Positions 28,008 through 38,081 of a stretch of 64,000 bases of DNA are shown in pieces. This DNA comes from Mycolicibacterium anyangense (GTDB taxonomy: Bacteria; Actinomycetota; Actinomycetes; Mycobacteriales; Mycobacteriaceae), in the NCBI RefSeq assembly GCF_010731855.1, contig NZ_AP022620.1, positions 4,774,001 to 4,838,000 of the forward strand, in the 5' to 3' direction. The notes beneath the pieces are model-generated. The model worked only from the letters and a program-made list of their open reading frames with translations. It was not told the origin of the DNA and did no database searches. The number at the start of each line of letters is the position of its first letter. The first letter of the stretch is position 1. The position numbers and the translations under genes were made by a program.

Positions 28008-29045
28008 ATGCCCATCGCCACACCCGAGGTCTACGCGGAGATGCTGGCTCGCGCCAAGGAACACTCCTTCGCGTTCCCGGCGATCAACTGCGTCGGCTCG
28101 GAGAGCATCAACGCCGCCATCAAGGGTTTCGCCGACGCCGGCAGCGACGGCATCATCCAGTTCTCGACCGGAGGTGCGGAGTTCGGCTCCGGCCTGGGGG
28201 TCAAGGACATGGTCACCGGCGCGGTTGCGCTGGCGGAGTTCGCCCACGTGATCGCGGCGAAGTACCCGATCACGGTGGCGCTGCACACCGATCACTGCCC
28301 CAAGGACAAGCTGGACACCTACGTGCGCCCGCTGCTGGCGATCTCGGCTGACCGAGTGGCCAAGGGCCAGGATCCGCTGTTCCAGTCGCACATGTGGGAC
28401 GGCTCTGCGGTGCCGATCGGGGAGAACCTGTCGATCGCCCAGGAACTGCTCAAGCAGGCTGCTGCCGCCAAGATCATCCTCGAGGTCGAGATCGGCGTGG
28501 TCGGCGGTGAAGAGGACGGTGTCGAGGCCGAGATCAACGAGAAGCTGTACACCAGCTCCGAGGACTTCGAGGCCACCATCGAGGCGCTCGGCGCGGGAGA
28601 GCACGGCAAGTATCTGCTGGCCGCGACGTTCGGCAACGTGCACGGCGTGTACAAGCCGGGCAACGTCGTCCTCAAGCCCGAGGTGCTCGCCGAGGGTCAG
28701 CGCGTCGCGTCGGCCAAGCTGGGTCTGCCGGAGGGCTCCAAGCCGTTCGACTTCGTGTTCCACGGCGGCTCGGGTTCGCTGAAGTCTGAGATCGAGGACT
28801 CGCTGAAGTACGGCGTGGTGAAGATGAATGTCGATACCGACACCCAGTACGCCTTCACCCGGCCGATCGCCGCGCACATGTTCAGCAACTACGACGGTGT
28901 GCTCAAGGTTGACGGCGAGGTCGGCAACAAGAAGACCTACGATCCGCGCAGCTACCTCAAGAAGGCCGAGGCCAGCATGTCCGAGCGGGTGGTCGAGGCC
29001 TGCAACGACCTGCACAGCGCCGGCCGGAGTGTCTCCGCCGGCTAG
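28008..29045 (+). CDS. fba: Class II fructose-bisphosphate aldolase
   Basis: This 345-residue zinc-dependent aldolase cleaves fructose 1,6-bisphosphate in glycolysis and runs in reverse in gluconeogenesis. Metal and active-site motifs are visible: HTDHCPKDKLD (about 93-103), the acidic loop EVEIGVVGGEEDGV, NVHGVYKPG and FHGGSGS, plus VVKMNVDTDTQYAF. Length matches M. tuberculosis Fba (Rv0363c). GGAGAGG precedes the ATG. It diverges from dedA and ends in a long perfect hairpin. Confidence 0.97.
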   Translation: MPIATPEVYAEMLARAKEHSFAFPAINCVGSESINAAIKGFADAGSDGIIQFSTGGAEFGSGLGVKDMVTGAVALAEFAHVIAAKYPITVALHTDHCPKDKLDTYVRPLLAISADRVAKGQDPLFQSHMWDGSAVPIGENLSIAQELLKQAAAAKIILEVEIGVVGGEEDGVEAEINEKLYTSSEDFEATIEALGAGEHGKYLLAATFGNVHGVYKPGNVVLKPEVLAEGQRVASAKLGLPEGSKPFDFVFHGGSGSLKSEIEDSLKYGVVKMNVDTDTQYAFTRPIAAHMFSNYDGVLKVDGEVGNKKTYDPRSYLKKAEASMSERVVEACNDLHSAGRSVSAG

Positions 29046-29052
29046 CTCGACC

Positions 29053-29106
29053 AGCGATTTCGGCGCGCTTGCCGTCGCTCAGCGACGACAGCGCGCCGAA
29101 ATCGCT
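29053..29106. terminator. Bidirectional hairpin after fba
   Basis: A 17 bp perfect stem (29053-29069 with 29090-29106) plus an inner GTCGCT/AGCGAC stem lies between convergent genes and overlaps the stop codon of the leftward gene. It is a very strong intrinsic-type terminator without a U-run. Confidence 0.75.
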
Positions 29107-29839
29107 ACGACGACTGGCAGATCTTCCACTGGTTGTCGCGGAACTGCAGGTCGAAGCTGCGGGTCGACCGGGTCGCGGGATCGAACGCCATGAACGAGGT
29201 GACGTTGGCTTCCGCGTGCTCGCCGTTGACGACAACCTCGTCGATACTGGCGACCACCGGGTACTGGCGGGCGGCGGCGACCCGGGCGTGGGTGTCGGAC
29301 CAGGCCCGGTCGTCGTAGTTGACGTAGCCGTCCCTGGTGACGCCGCAGGTAATGGTGCGTAGCGTGGCCAGGTCGCCGGTCTGCACGGCGGTGTCGAAGT
29401 CGTGGATCGTGGTGCGGACGAGTTCTTCCTGGGACACCTTCGTGGTGTTGCCGCGGGTCAGCAGGATGACGGCCACGATGATCACCGCCGCCAGCACCGC
29501 GATGCCGGCGATCACCGCGATCACCACGCCCCAGCTGCGCCGCCGCGTCAGCGGGACGCGCGGGAGGATCTCCTGCGGGCCGGTGCGGATCGGTTGTTCG
29601 GCGATTGAAAAGACCTCGGTCGGGGTCGAGAGGATCTCGGTCTCCGGGTCCGGCGGCGGGCGGTCGATGATCTGCGTCGAGCCCGCGTCGAAACCCGGTG
29701 CGGTGTAACGACGTTCGGGTGTGGGATCAGCTGCCGCGATCACCTCGGTGGCGCCGTCGACGTCCCCGGGCGGCTGGCCGCCGTTGTCGTCGACGACGGG
29801 TTGATCGGCGTCGTGGTCGGGCCCGGACGGGTTCGACAT
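29105..29839 (-). CDS. Membrane-anchored protein with extracytoplasmic NTF2-like domain (Rv0361-like)
   Basis: This 244-residue protein has an acidic, Pro-rich cytoplasmic N-terminus (1-100), one membrane helix (about 106-130, VVIAVIAGIAVLAAVIIVAVILL) and a C-terminal domain (about 135-244) ending FRDNQWKICQSS. That end and TITCGVTRDGY suggest a disulfide-bearing NTF2-like fold outside the membrane. M. tuberculosis Rv0361 has this layout and neighbourhood. The ATG at 29839 fits. Function is unknown; such proteins resemble Mce-associated and lipoprotein-accessory proteins. Confidence 0.75.
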   Translation of the reverse strand: MSNPSGPDHDADQPVVDDNGGQPPGDVDGATEVIAAADPTPERRYTAPGFDAGSTQIIDRPPPDPETEILSTPTEVFSIAEQPIRTGPQEILPRVPLTRRRSWGVVIAVIAGIAVLAAVIIVAVILLTRGNTTKVSQEELVRTTIHDFDTAVQTGDLATLRTITCGVTRDGYVNYDDRAWSDTHARVAAARQYPVVASIDEVVVNGEHAEANVTSFMAFDPATRSTRSFDLQFRDNQWKICQSS

Positions 29840-29930
29840 GGCGTGCTGCGGTCCTCCTCGGGAGCTGGTGGTACTGACCCTATCGGTTGGGGTGTGCCAC
29901 CGGGCCGCGGCGGCACGGCACAATGGCCAC

Positions 29931-30347
29931 ATGACGTCATTTGGTGACCTGCTCGGCCCCGCACCAGTACTGCTGCCCGGCGATATCGAGGCCGAGGCCG
30001 CGCTGGAGGCAGGGGAGAAGCCGGCGATCGTGGCGGCGGCGCATCCGTCGGCGTCGGTGGCATGGGCGTGCCTGGCCGAGGACGCACTGGCCGAGGACAA
30101 GGCCGTCACCGCCTATGCCTACGCCCGCACCGGCTACCACCGCGGCCTCGACCAGTTGCGGCGCAACGGGTGGAAGGGTTTCGGTCCGGTGCCCTACCAG
30201 CACGAACCCAACCGGGGTTTCCTGCGTTGTGTGGCCGCCCTGGCCCGCGCTGCCGACACCATCGGCGAGACCGACGAGTACGCCCGTTGCCTGGACCTGC
30301 TCGACGACTGCGATCCGTCGGCCCGCGCCGAGCTCGGCCTCGCCTAA
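29931..30347 (+). CDS. DUF3151 family protein (Rv0360c-like)
   Basis: This 138-residue soluble protein matches the actinobacterial DUF3151 family. It has the N-terminal LLGPAPVLLPGD, a helical middle with TPR-like features (ACLAEDALAEDKAVTAYAYARTGYHRGLDQLRRNGWKG) and PNRGFLRCVAALARAAD. No catalytic residues are evident. It diverges from the Rv0361-like gene as in M. tuberculosis. Its stop overlaps that of the convergent FUSC gene by 4 bp. Function is unknown. Confidence 0.85.
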   Translation: MTSFGDLLGPAPVLLPGDIEAEAALEAGEKPAIVAAAHPSASVAWACLAEDALAEDKAVTAYAYARTGYHRGLDQLRRNGWKGFGPVPYQHEPNRGFLRCVAALARAADTIGETDEYARCLDLLDDCDPSARAELGLA

Positions 30348-32116
30348 CGGTCGGCGGTCAGCGCCTGGCGCAGGTCGCCGATCTCGTCGGCCAGGAACAG
30401 CAGGTGATCGCCGTCCGCGGGCACAGCGGCGCCGGTGCGTACGGCGGTCGCCAGCGCCGCGAGCGCCTCGACATGCGGTTGGGCCGGTCGGCCGCCGAAC
30501 AGCGTTCGGCCGAACTCGGTGCCGTCGGGGCGGTGCTCGATGGTCCAGCAAGCCGCGATCGTCCGGTAGGCCAGCTGCTCGGTCGCGGTCACCGCGGGCA
30601 GCAACTGCTGTGCGATCGCTTGTTGCCGCACCGACCCGGCCTTGGCGGCCTCGCCGGACTCCATGAGCGCGATCGCGGCGATCTGCAGGTCCCGGCGGGC
30701 CGCCCGCGCCGCCAGCCCGACGGTGTCGCCGGCGGCGACGTAGGGGAGTACCTGCGCTGCCGCGTCCAGGGTGCGCGCGATCGCGTCGGTCAACCGGGTG
30801 GCCTCCTGCCAGCGAGCCGCGACCAGGTAGACGGCCACCCCGATCGCGCAGCCCATCAACGTGTCGATTCCGCGAGCCAGCAACAGGCGCCCGATGTCGG
30901 CGGGGTGGGTGCCCGACGAGATCGTCAGCGCGGCTGTGGTGATGAAAACCGTTGCCAGCGAATAGTTTCGGGTTACCAGCACCTCGATGGTGAAGTTCAG
31001 CAGCGCTAGCAGTAGCACCAACCAGAGGTCGTGGGGGTGTAGCGACAGGATCAGTCCGGCCAGCCCGAGGCCCACCCAGGTGCCCAGCAGCCGTTCGGCT
31101 CCCCGGCGCAGGGTGCGGCTGCGGTCGGTGCCCTGATGCAGCACCAGTACCGCGGCCGACATCGCCCAGTAGGCGTGGTCGACCCCCAGCGCCATCGCCG
31201 CCGCACCGGCCAGCGCGGCGCCGACGCCGACGCGCTGCATGATGTGGCGCACCGGCGATCCCGGGGTGACTGCGCGGCGCAGCACGGTGAGCACCGGCGG
31301 ACTACCCAGCGGTATCCGTGCGGCGTCCCGAGGCGCGACATCCTCCGGCGCCATCTGCAGTGCGCCGAGCCGGCGTGCCAGCTCGGCGGTCTCGGGAGCC
31401 GGAATAGCGTTCGGTCCTGTGGTGGTGACCGCCGTCGCGAACAACACATGCACCGCGTGGTTCGCCGCCCGCAGCCGATGCAGGATGCTGCTCGGGCGGG
31501 CTTGCAGCGGTTGATAATTCACCAGCACGCGCCACGATCGGTGCAGCGCTGCGGCGGCGCGGTGGCGGGCCGGGCGTTCCCCGGGGGAGTTCATGGCCTC
31601 GAGGTAATCGGCGACGGCCTCGGCGGCGGCCGCAACCGCGGCGCGCTCGGGCTTGCGAAAGCCGAACACCGCTCCGGACATCTGCACCAGCCAGGCCACC
31701 GCCCCGCCGCCGAGTACCAGCAGTCCGAGCGTCCAGGGCGCCAGGTGTGCGGCAGAAGCCCCGATTCCGGCGGCGCAGGCGACCACGAAGATGTACGCGC
31801 CGGGCGGTCCGACGGCCAGCGCGTTACACAGCCACACCGCCGCGACGGCGACCAGGGACACCACCAGCACCCCGAGCCACGGAACCCGAGCCGACCAACC
31901 GCCCAGGGTGACGGCAGCGGCGATCGATACCGCTACGGTCGCGAGCTCGATACCGCGGTTGGCGTAGGGCCGGTCGCCGCCGAAGCGGGACGTGAACGCG
32001 CCGAGGGTGGCGATCAGTCCGGAGCCCATGGCACCCGCAGCCCATCCCGCGGTGACTGGAATGGCGGTGCTGATCGCCGCGCGCAGTCCGATGGGCCAGC
32101 GCGGCGGCTTGTTCAA
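30344..32116 (-). CDS. FUSC family membrane protein
   Basis: This 590-residue protein has two blocks of membrane helices (about 10-150 and 300-420) separated by a soluble helical domain, the layout of the fusaric acid resistance/aromatic acid exporter group (YccS/AaeB-like). The second block holds YWAMSAAVLVLHQGTDRSRTLRRGAERLLGTWVGLGLAG, the conserved R..ER..GT.xG motif of the family. It probably exports aromatic acids or related compounds. It lies 5 bp downstream of the CDF gene on the same strand, hence probably in its operon. Confidence 0.85.
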   Translation of the reverse strand: MNKPPRWPIGLRAAISTAIPVTAGWAAGAMGSGLIATLGAFTSRFGGDRPYANRGIELATVAVSIAAAVTLGGWSARVPWLGVLVVSLVAVAAVWLCNALAVGPPGAYIFVVACAAGIGASAAHLAPWTLGLLVLGGGAVAWLVQMSGAVFGFRKPERAAVAAAAEAVADYLEAMNSPGERPARHRAAAALHRSWRVLVNYQPLQARPSSILHRLRAANHAVHVLFATAVTTTGPNAIPAPETAELARRLGALQMAPEDVAPRDAARIPLGSPPVLTVLRRAVTPGSPVRHIMQRVGVGAALAGAAAMALGVDHAYWAMSAAVLVLHQGTDRSRTLRRGAERLLGTWVGLGLAGLILSLHPHDLWLVLLLALLNFTIEVLVTRNYSLATVFITTAALTISSGTHPADIGRLLLARGIDTLMGCAIGVAVYLVAARWQEATRLTDAIARTLDAAAQVLPYVAAGDTVGLAARAARRDLQIAAIALMESGEAAKAGSVRQQAIAQQLLPAVTATEQLAYRTIAACWTIEHRPDGTEFGRTLFGGRPAQPHVEALAALATAVRTGAAVPADGDHLLFLADEIGDLRQALTADR

Positions 32117-32121
32117 CTAGC

Positions 32122-33018
32122 TCACCAGTCCGTCTGACCCGGGCAGTCGTCGGCGCAGCCGGGCGGCTCGACCTGAACGGTCGCATGCGCGAGCCCGCGG
32201 GCGGCCAGCACCGCCCTGGCGTCGTCGAGCACCCGGTCGGAGTCTCCCGTGCTGGTCAGGTGCGCGGTGACCATGTCCTTGCCGGGCACCAGCGTCCATA
32301 CATGAAGATCGTGCACCTCGGTGACCCCGTCGACCGCGGCCAATGCCGAGCGCAACTCGTCGACGTCGATATGAGCGGGCGATGATTCGGACAGGATCCG
32401 TAACGCTGACCGGGCCAGCGAGATCGCCCGGGGCAGCACCCACAGCGCGACGAAGACCGCGACCACGACATCGGCGTAGGGCCAGCTGGTGGTAACCGTG
32501 ACGATGCCGGCGATCAGCACGCCGATACTGCCGACCGTATCGGCGACGACCTCCATGTAGGCGCCTTTGACGGCCAGGCTCTCTTCGGACTGCGATCGCA
32601 ACAACAGGACCACGGCCAGGTTGGCGACCAGGCCCGCCACCGCTACCACGATCATCGGGGCGCCCGGGATTTCGGGCGCGTTGCCGAGGCGCTCGATGGC
32701 CTCGTAGAGGATGAACACGGCGACGCCGATCAGCAGGACCGCGTTCGCGACGGCGGTGAACACCTCGGCGCGATGCCAGCCGTAGGTCCGGGCCGCCGAG
32801 GCGGGGCCGTGCCGGGCCAGTAGCACCGCGGTCAGGCCCATGAACATGGCGACCAGGTCGGTCAGCATGTGTCCGGCGTCGGCGAGCAGGGCGATCGACC
32901 CGATCATCAGCGCGGTCGTCAGTTCGACGATGAAGAAGACGGTCAGAATGGCCGCCGCGATGAGCATCCTGCTCACCCGGGTGTCCCCGCCATGGCTGTG
33001 GTCGTGTCCGGCTCCCAT
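32122..33018 (-). CDS. Cation diffusion facilitator (metal/H+ antiporter)
   Basis: This 298-residue CDF protein has six membrane helices and a cytoplasmic C-terminal domain. The N-terminus is His-rich (GAGHDHSHGG). Helix 2 has the metal motif LLADAGHMLTD (D-x-x-H-x3-D). Helix 5 reads YMEVVADTVGS, where the His of the textbook HxxxD zinc motif is Glu. The C-terminal domain contains VHDLHVWTL and ends with two Cys (GCADDCPGQ). It exports zinc, cobalt or a similar divalent ion. The ATG at 33018 is chosen for its family start. An inverted repeat directly upstream suggests metal-responsive control. Confidence 0.92.
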   Translation of the reverse strand: MGAGHDHSHGGDTRVSRMLIAAAILTVFFIVELTTALMIGSIALLADAGHMLTDLVAMFMGLTAVLLARHGPASAARTYGWHRAEVFTAVANAVLLIGVAVFILYEAIERLGNAPEIPGAPMIVVAVAGLVANLAVVLLLRSQSEESLAVKGAYMEVVADTVGSIGVLIAGIVTVTTSWPYADVVVAVFVALWVLPRAISLARSALRILSESSPAHIDVDELRSALAAVDGVTEVHDLHVWTLVPGKDMVTAHLTSTGDSDRVLDDARAVLAARGLAHATVQVEPPGCADDCPGQTDW

Positions 33019-33028
33019 GCGCAGAAAT

Positions 33029-33048
33029 ATATGCGCAGAATCGCATAT
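33029..33048. promoter_or_regulatory. Inverted repeat, candidate metalloregulator operator
   Basis: ATATGCG-N6-CGCATAT is a perfect 7 bp inverted repeat 10 bp upstream of the CDF start codon. Sites with ATATG half-sites are typical of ArsR/SmtB metal sensors. No such sensor is encoded nearby; the divergent gene is TetR-type. Confidence 0.55.
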
Positions 33049-33154
33049 GTCGCAAGCGTCCCGTGTTGGGACCATTTCCCCGTGCTGGGCGAAATTTACA
33101 TACCATTGGGAACGTAACCTCGTACTAATTCGGACCAACAGTAGGATTTCAGCC

Positions 33155-33799
33155 GTGCCGATGCAGCCCGCCAAGCCCAGGCGCACTCAGGAAGAGCGCA
33201 GCGCCTCGACCCGTGCACGCCTGCTGGACGCCACCATCGAGTGCTTGACGAGATACGGCTATGCGGGCACGACCACTCCGCGAATCGCTGAGGTTGCAGG
33301 GTTGACCCGGGGTGCGCAGATCCACCATTTCGGCTCCAAGCATGAAATGATGGCCGCCGCCATGCATCACATGACGGCCAGAACCGTCACCACGGTGGTG
33401 ACCGGTTTCAAGGCCGGATACACCCGGGGCTCAGATCCCATCGGCGCGATCCTGGACCTCATCTGGGATGTGCACGCGGCACCGGGATTCGTTCCAGTAG
33501 TGGAACTTTGGGTTGCCGGGCGGACGGATCCCGAGTTGGCCCGCGAGGTCTCGAAGTTTGCCCCGATCGCGGCCAGTGCGGTGACGGCGGCGGTGCTCGA
33601 GTCGGTTCCGCGGCATCTGCACGACGCCATGCTGGAGTTCGTCTACGTCGCGATGGATACCCTGCGCGGAATCCTCATCCCGGCCTTCGTCGACACCGAT
33701 CCGGGGCTGGCTCGCTACCGGTGGCAGAAGGTGGCCGGTCTGCTGCGCAGGGCGGTGGATCCGGATTTGAGGGCGTGGCTGGAGACACCCTCTTCGTAG
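33155..33799 (+). CDS. TetR family transcriptional regulator
   Basis: This 214-residue regulator has its helix-turn-helix at about residues 30-60 (TTTPRIAEVAGLTRGAQIHHFGSKHEMMAAAM). The ligand domain contains the TetR_C-like stretch PGFVPVVELWVAGRTDPEL. The GTG at 33155 is chosen because AGGA lies 8 nt upstream; ATG at 33161 is the alternative. It diverges from the CDF gene. Its target may be that operon or itself. The gene ends at a strong palindromic hairpin. Confidence 0.85.
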   Translation: MPMQPAKPRRTQEERSASTRARLLDATIECLTRYGYAGTTTPRIAEVAGLTRGAQIHHFGSKHEMMAAAMHHMTARTVTTVVTGFKAGYTRGSDPIGAILDLIWDVHAAPGFVPVVELWVAGRTDPELAREVSKFAPIAASAVTAAVLESVPRHLHDAMLEFVYVAMDTLRGILIPAFVDTDPGLARYRWQKVAGLLRRAVDPDLRAWLETPSS

Positions 33800-33879
33800 T
33801 GCTCTGGCAGATGAGGACCAAAGTCACTTACACGCTCACATACATAGCGGTATGTTTGTTGATGCCTACCGGGGTATGG

Positions 33880-33938
33880 AGACCGGGGTGGGGCGGCAAC
33901 GAAAGAGGGGGTCGTTGCGGCCATGACCACCCCGGTCT
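33880..33938. terminator. Bidirectional hairpin between TetR and rip2
   Basis: A 12 bp perfect outer stem (33880-33891 with 33927-33938) and an inner 7 bp stem GCAACGA/TCGTTGC (33896-33902, 33912-33918) lie between convergent stop codons. It is a likely terminator for both genes. Confidence 0.7.
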
Positions 33939-33942
33939 TCGT

Positions 33943-34722
33943 TTACATCCAGGCCGACCAGAATCGGGTCAGTTGCGCGCCGATGGCGGCAAGTCCCCCC
34001 GGAACTCCGGACAGATCGAACACCCCGTAGACCAGCGAGAAGAACCACCGGTTCGGTCCGGGGGCGAGCAGCACCACCAGCAGGATCAGGAACCCGAACT
34101 GCTTGGCCGGGGCCACCGCGCGCTGCGTCTCGGGGCTCAGGTGCGGCTCCAGCGCCCCGTACCCGTCCAGGCCGGGGATCGGCAGGATGTTGAGCAACAA
34201 TGCGGTGATCTGCAGAAAGCCCAGGAACGCCACGGCTGACCAGAAGACGCCGTGGTCCGGGTCGTAGAACAACCGCGTGGCGACCAGCAGAACCGCCCCG
34301 AGTACCAGATTGGCGAACGGCCCGGCCAGGCTGACGATCGTGCGCTGCCGGGGCGTCATGAATCCGGTGCGTACGTACACCGCCCCGCCGGGCAGCCCGA
34401 TCCCACCTAGCGCGATGAACAGCAGCGGCAGGCCGATCGACAACAGCGGGCTGGAGTACTTCAGCGGGTTCAGCGTCAGATAGCCGCGAACCGCCACGTC
34501 GTGGTCGCCGAAGCGCCACGCGGTGTAGGCGTGCCCGAACTCGTGCAGACACAGCGACACCACCCAGCCGGCGATGACGAAGATGAACACCCCGACGTAG
34601 GCCATCGGCCGCACCGTTGCCGCGGCCAGCCACGCCAATGCGCCACCGAGCACCGTCACGGCAAGGATGACCAGGAAAATCGGACTCGGACGCACCGACT
34701 GGTGCAGCGGGCGCACACTCAC
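33943..34722 (-). CDS. rip2: Site-2 protease family zinc metallopeptidase (Rip2-like)
   Basis: This 259-residue intramembrane protease has the zinc motif HEFGH at residues 60-64 and the second signature NILPIPGLDG (178-187), where Asp186 completes the site. Five to six membrane helices are predicted. Site-2 proteases cut membrane-embedded substrates such as anti-sigma factors. M. tuberculosis Rv0359 (Rip2) lies in the same neighbourhood. No PDZ domain is present, consistent with the short Rip2 class. Confidence 0.88.
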   Translation of the reverse strand: MSVRPLHQSVRPSPIFLVILAVTVLGGALAWLAAATVRPMAYVGVFIFVIAGWVVSLCLHEFGHAYTAWRFGDHDVAVRGYLTLNPLKYSSPLLSIGLPLLFIALGGIGLPGGAVYVRTGFMTPRQRTIVSLAGPFANLVLGAVLLVATRLFYDPDHGVFWSAVAFLGFLQITALLLNILPIPGLDGYGALEPHLSPETQRAVAPAKQFGFLILLVVLLAPGPNRWFFSLVYGVFDLSGVPGGLAAIGAQLTRFWSAWM

Positions 34723-34759
34723 GACACGAAGCTACCCCCGCCGTCGTCCCCGGTCAGGC

Positions 34760-35374
34760 TCACCCGACCCGCAGCCACCCGGTGATGTGCCGATAGAACG
34801 CGGCCCGCCTGACCTCTCGCGGCGCACTCACGCCGTCGCGCACCATGCGAGCGCCGGTGGTGCCGAGCTGGACGGCCCGACCCGTCACCCAGCGCCGCGG
34901 CCGCAGCCGGCCGGACAGCACAGCTGCCCGCAACCCGGGCATCGAGCCGGTCGGTTCGATCCGGACGCCGGTCACCGCACCGTCGAAGAGCACCGCGTCA
35001 TCGACCACCGCTTCGCCGTGCAGCACGGATTCCTCGCCAGGGGGTAGCCAGAACGCCGAGCCCACCACCACCGTGCCGGACTCGTCACGAATCAACGGAA
35101 CCCGTTGTGCCGCAGCGTTGATCGCGCGGCGAGCACCACGCCACCCGGCCAGATGGGCTACCTCGACATCGAGGCGCTCGGTGCGCAGCAGTCGGGTCAG
35201 CACCGTCGCCAGGTCGGCGTCTCGACCTACCACCACGACCCGTCGCGCGCCGTCGACCGCCGCGTCGATCGCGGCCGGCTCGGCCCCGTCGTGGCAACGC
35301 AAACCGGCCAGCGGCCGAGGTATCCGACGGCCCCGAAACCGCAACACGGCGATATCGGTCTTGGTCAACGACAC
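34760..35374 (-). CDS. Conserved mycobacterial protein of unknown function (Rv0358-like)
   Basis: This 204-residue soluble protein has alternating hydrophobic strands and basic helices. The segments AVDGARRVVVVGRDADLATVLTRLL and RVPLIRDESGTVVVGSAFWLP suggest an alpha/beta fold. The late part is rich in Arg (RLRPRRWVTGRAVQLG). No catalytic motif is recognised. The start is a GTG at 35374. It lies 37 bp upstream of rip2 on the same strand and diverges from purA, as Rv0358 does in M. tuberculosis. Confidence 0.75.
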   Translation of the reverse strand: MSLTKTDIAVLRFRGRRIPRPLAGLRCHDGAEPAAIDAAVDGARRVVVVGRDADLATVLTRLLRTERLDVEVAHLAGWRGARRAINAAAQRVPLIRDESGTVVVGSAFWLPPGEESVLHGEAVVDDAVLFDGAVTGVRIEPTGSMPGLRAAVLSGRLRPRRWVTGRAVQLGTTGARMVRDGVSAPREVRRAAFYRHITGWLRVG

Positions 35375-35414
35375 TCCTCGTCCCGCGCTCCGATAGGGTA
35401 GATCACCGGCTTGA

Positions 35415-37375
<1,961 letters not shown>

Positions 37376-37394
37376 CATCTGTCACCATGGCGGC

Positions 37395-38081
37395 GTGGTT
37401 GAACACCGATCCAGAACACTCAAGGCGCTGACCACTCCGCGCGCTGCTGCCGCTGCCGGAGTGCTGTTCGCCGTGCTGTTCGGTACGACGTTGATCCTCA
37501 TCCGCACATCGCTGCCCGAGGGAGCCGCACCCGGATCGCAGTGGCTGGAGGCCGGTAGCGCGAAGATGGATCTGGCCGCCAAGCTGATGCCGTTCGCCGG
37601 TATCAGCTTCCTGTGGTTCATCGGCGTCATCCGCGATGGCTTCGGCCGCTACGAGGACCGGTTCTTCTCCACCGTGTTCCTGGGCAGTGGTCTGCTGTTC
37701 CTGGCGATGATGTTCGCGACCTCGGCGGTGGGGGCCGGCCTGGCAGGTACCAACAGCGCGACCGGAGGGGCCGCAATCAGTTCCGACGTCGCGCATTTCG
37801 GGCAGATGACGGTGCTGGCGCTGTCGAAGACCTACGCGATCAAGATGGCTGCGGTGTTCATGATCTCGCTGGCCACCATCTGGCTGCGCACCGAGCTGAT
37901 GCCGCGCTGGCTGGTGGCGCTGACCTACCTGGCCGCGCTCGGCCTGATCACCGCCAGCGGCATCAGCATGTGGATGACGTTGGCGTTCCCGGTCTGGGTG
38001 TTGATCGTCAGCGTTCTCTTGCTCACGCGCGCAGGGGTTTTCGAGCGTCATCGCGACGAGTATCAGAATCGGGAGCGATAA
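37395..38081 (+). CDS. Integral membrane protein of unknown function
   Basis: This 228-residue protein has about six predicted membrane helices, a short basic N-terminus (VEHRSRTLKALTTPRAA) and a charged C-terminus (FERHRDEYQNRER). No transporter signature is recognised. The GTG at 37395 lies 17 bp after the thioesterase gene. Its last 19 bases overlap the end of the convergent MMPL gene, so no terminator separates them. Confidence 0.75.
   Translation: MVEHRSRTLKALTTPRAAAAAGVLFAVLFGTTLILIRTSLPEGAAPGSQWLEAGSAKMDLAAKLMPFAGISFLWFIGVIRDGFGRYEDRFFSTVFLGSGLLFLAMMFATSAVGAGLAGTNSATGGAAISSDVAHFGQMTVLALSKTYAIKMAAVFMISLATIWLRTELMPRWLVALTYLAALGLITASGISMWMTLAFPVWVLIVSVLLLTRAGVFERHRDEYQNRER

Noticed and set aside
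27750..29015. A 421-codon open frame opposite fba and dedA
   Set aside because: It overlaps two well-identified genes, and its product has no fold-like pattern.
32840..33154. N-terminal extension of the TetR gene at 33155
   Set aside because: The in-frame ATG at 32840 lies inside the opposite CDF gene. AGGA before GTG 33155 and the TetR N-terminus fix the later start.
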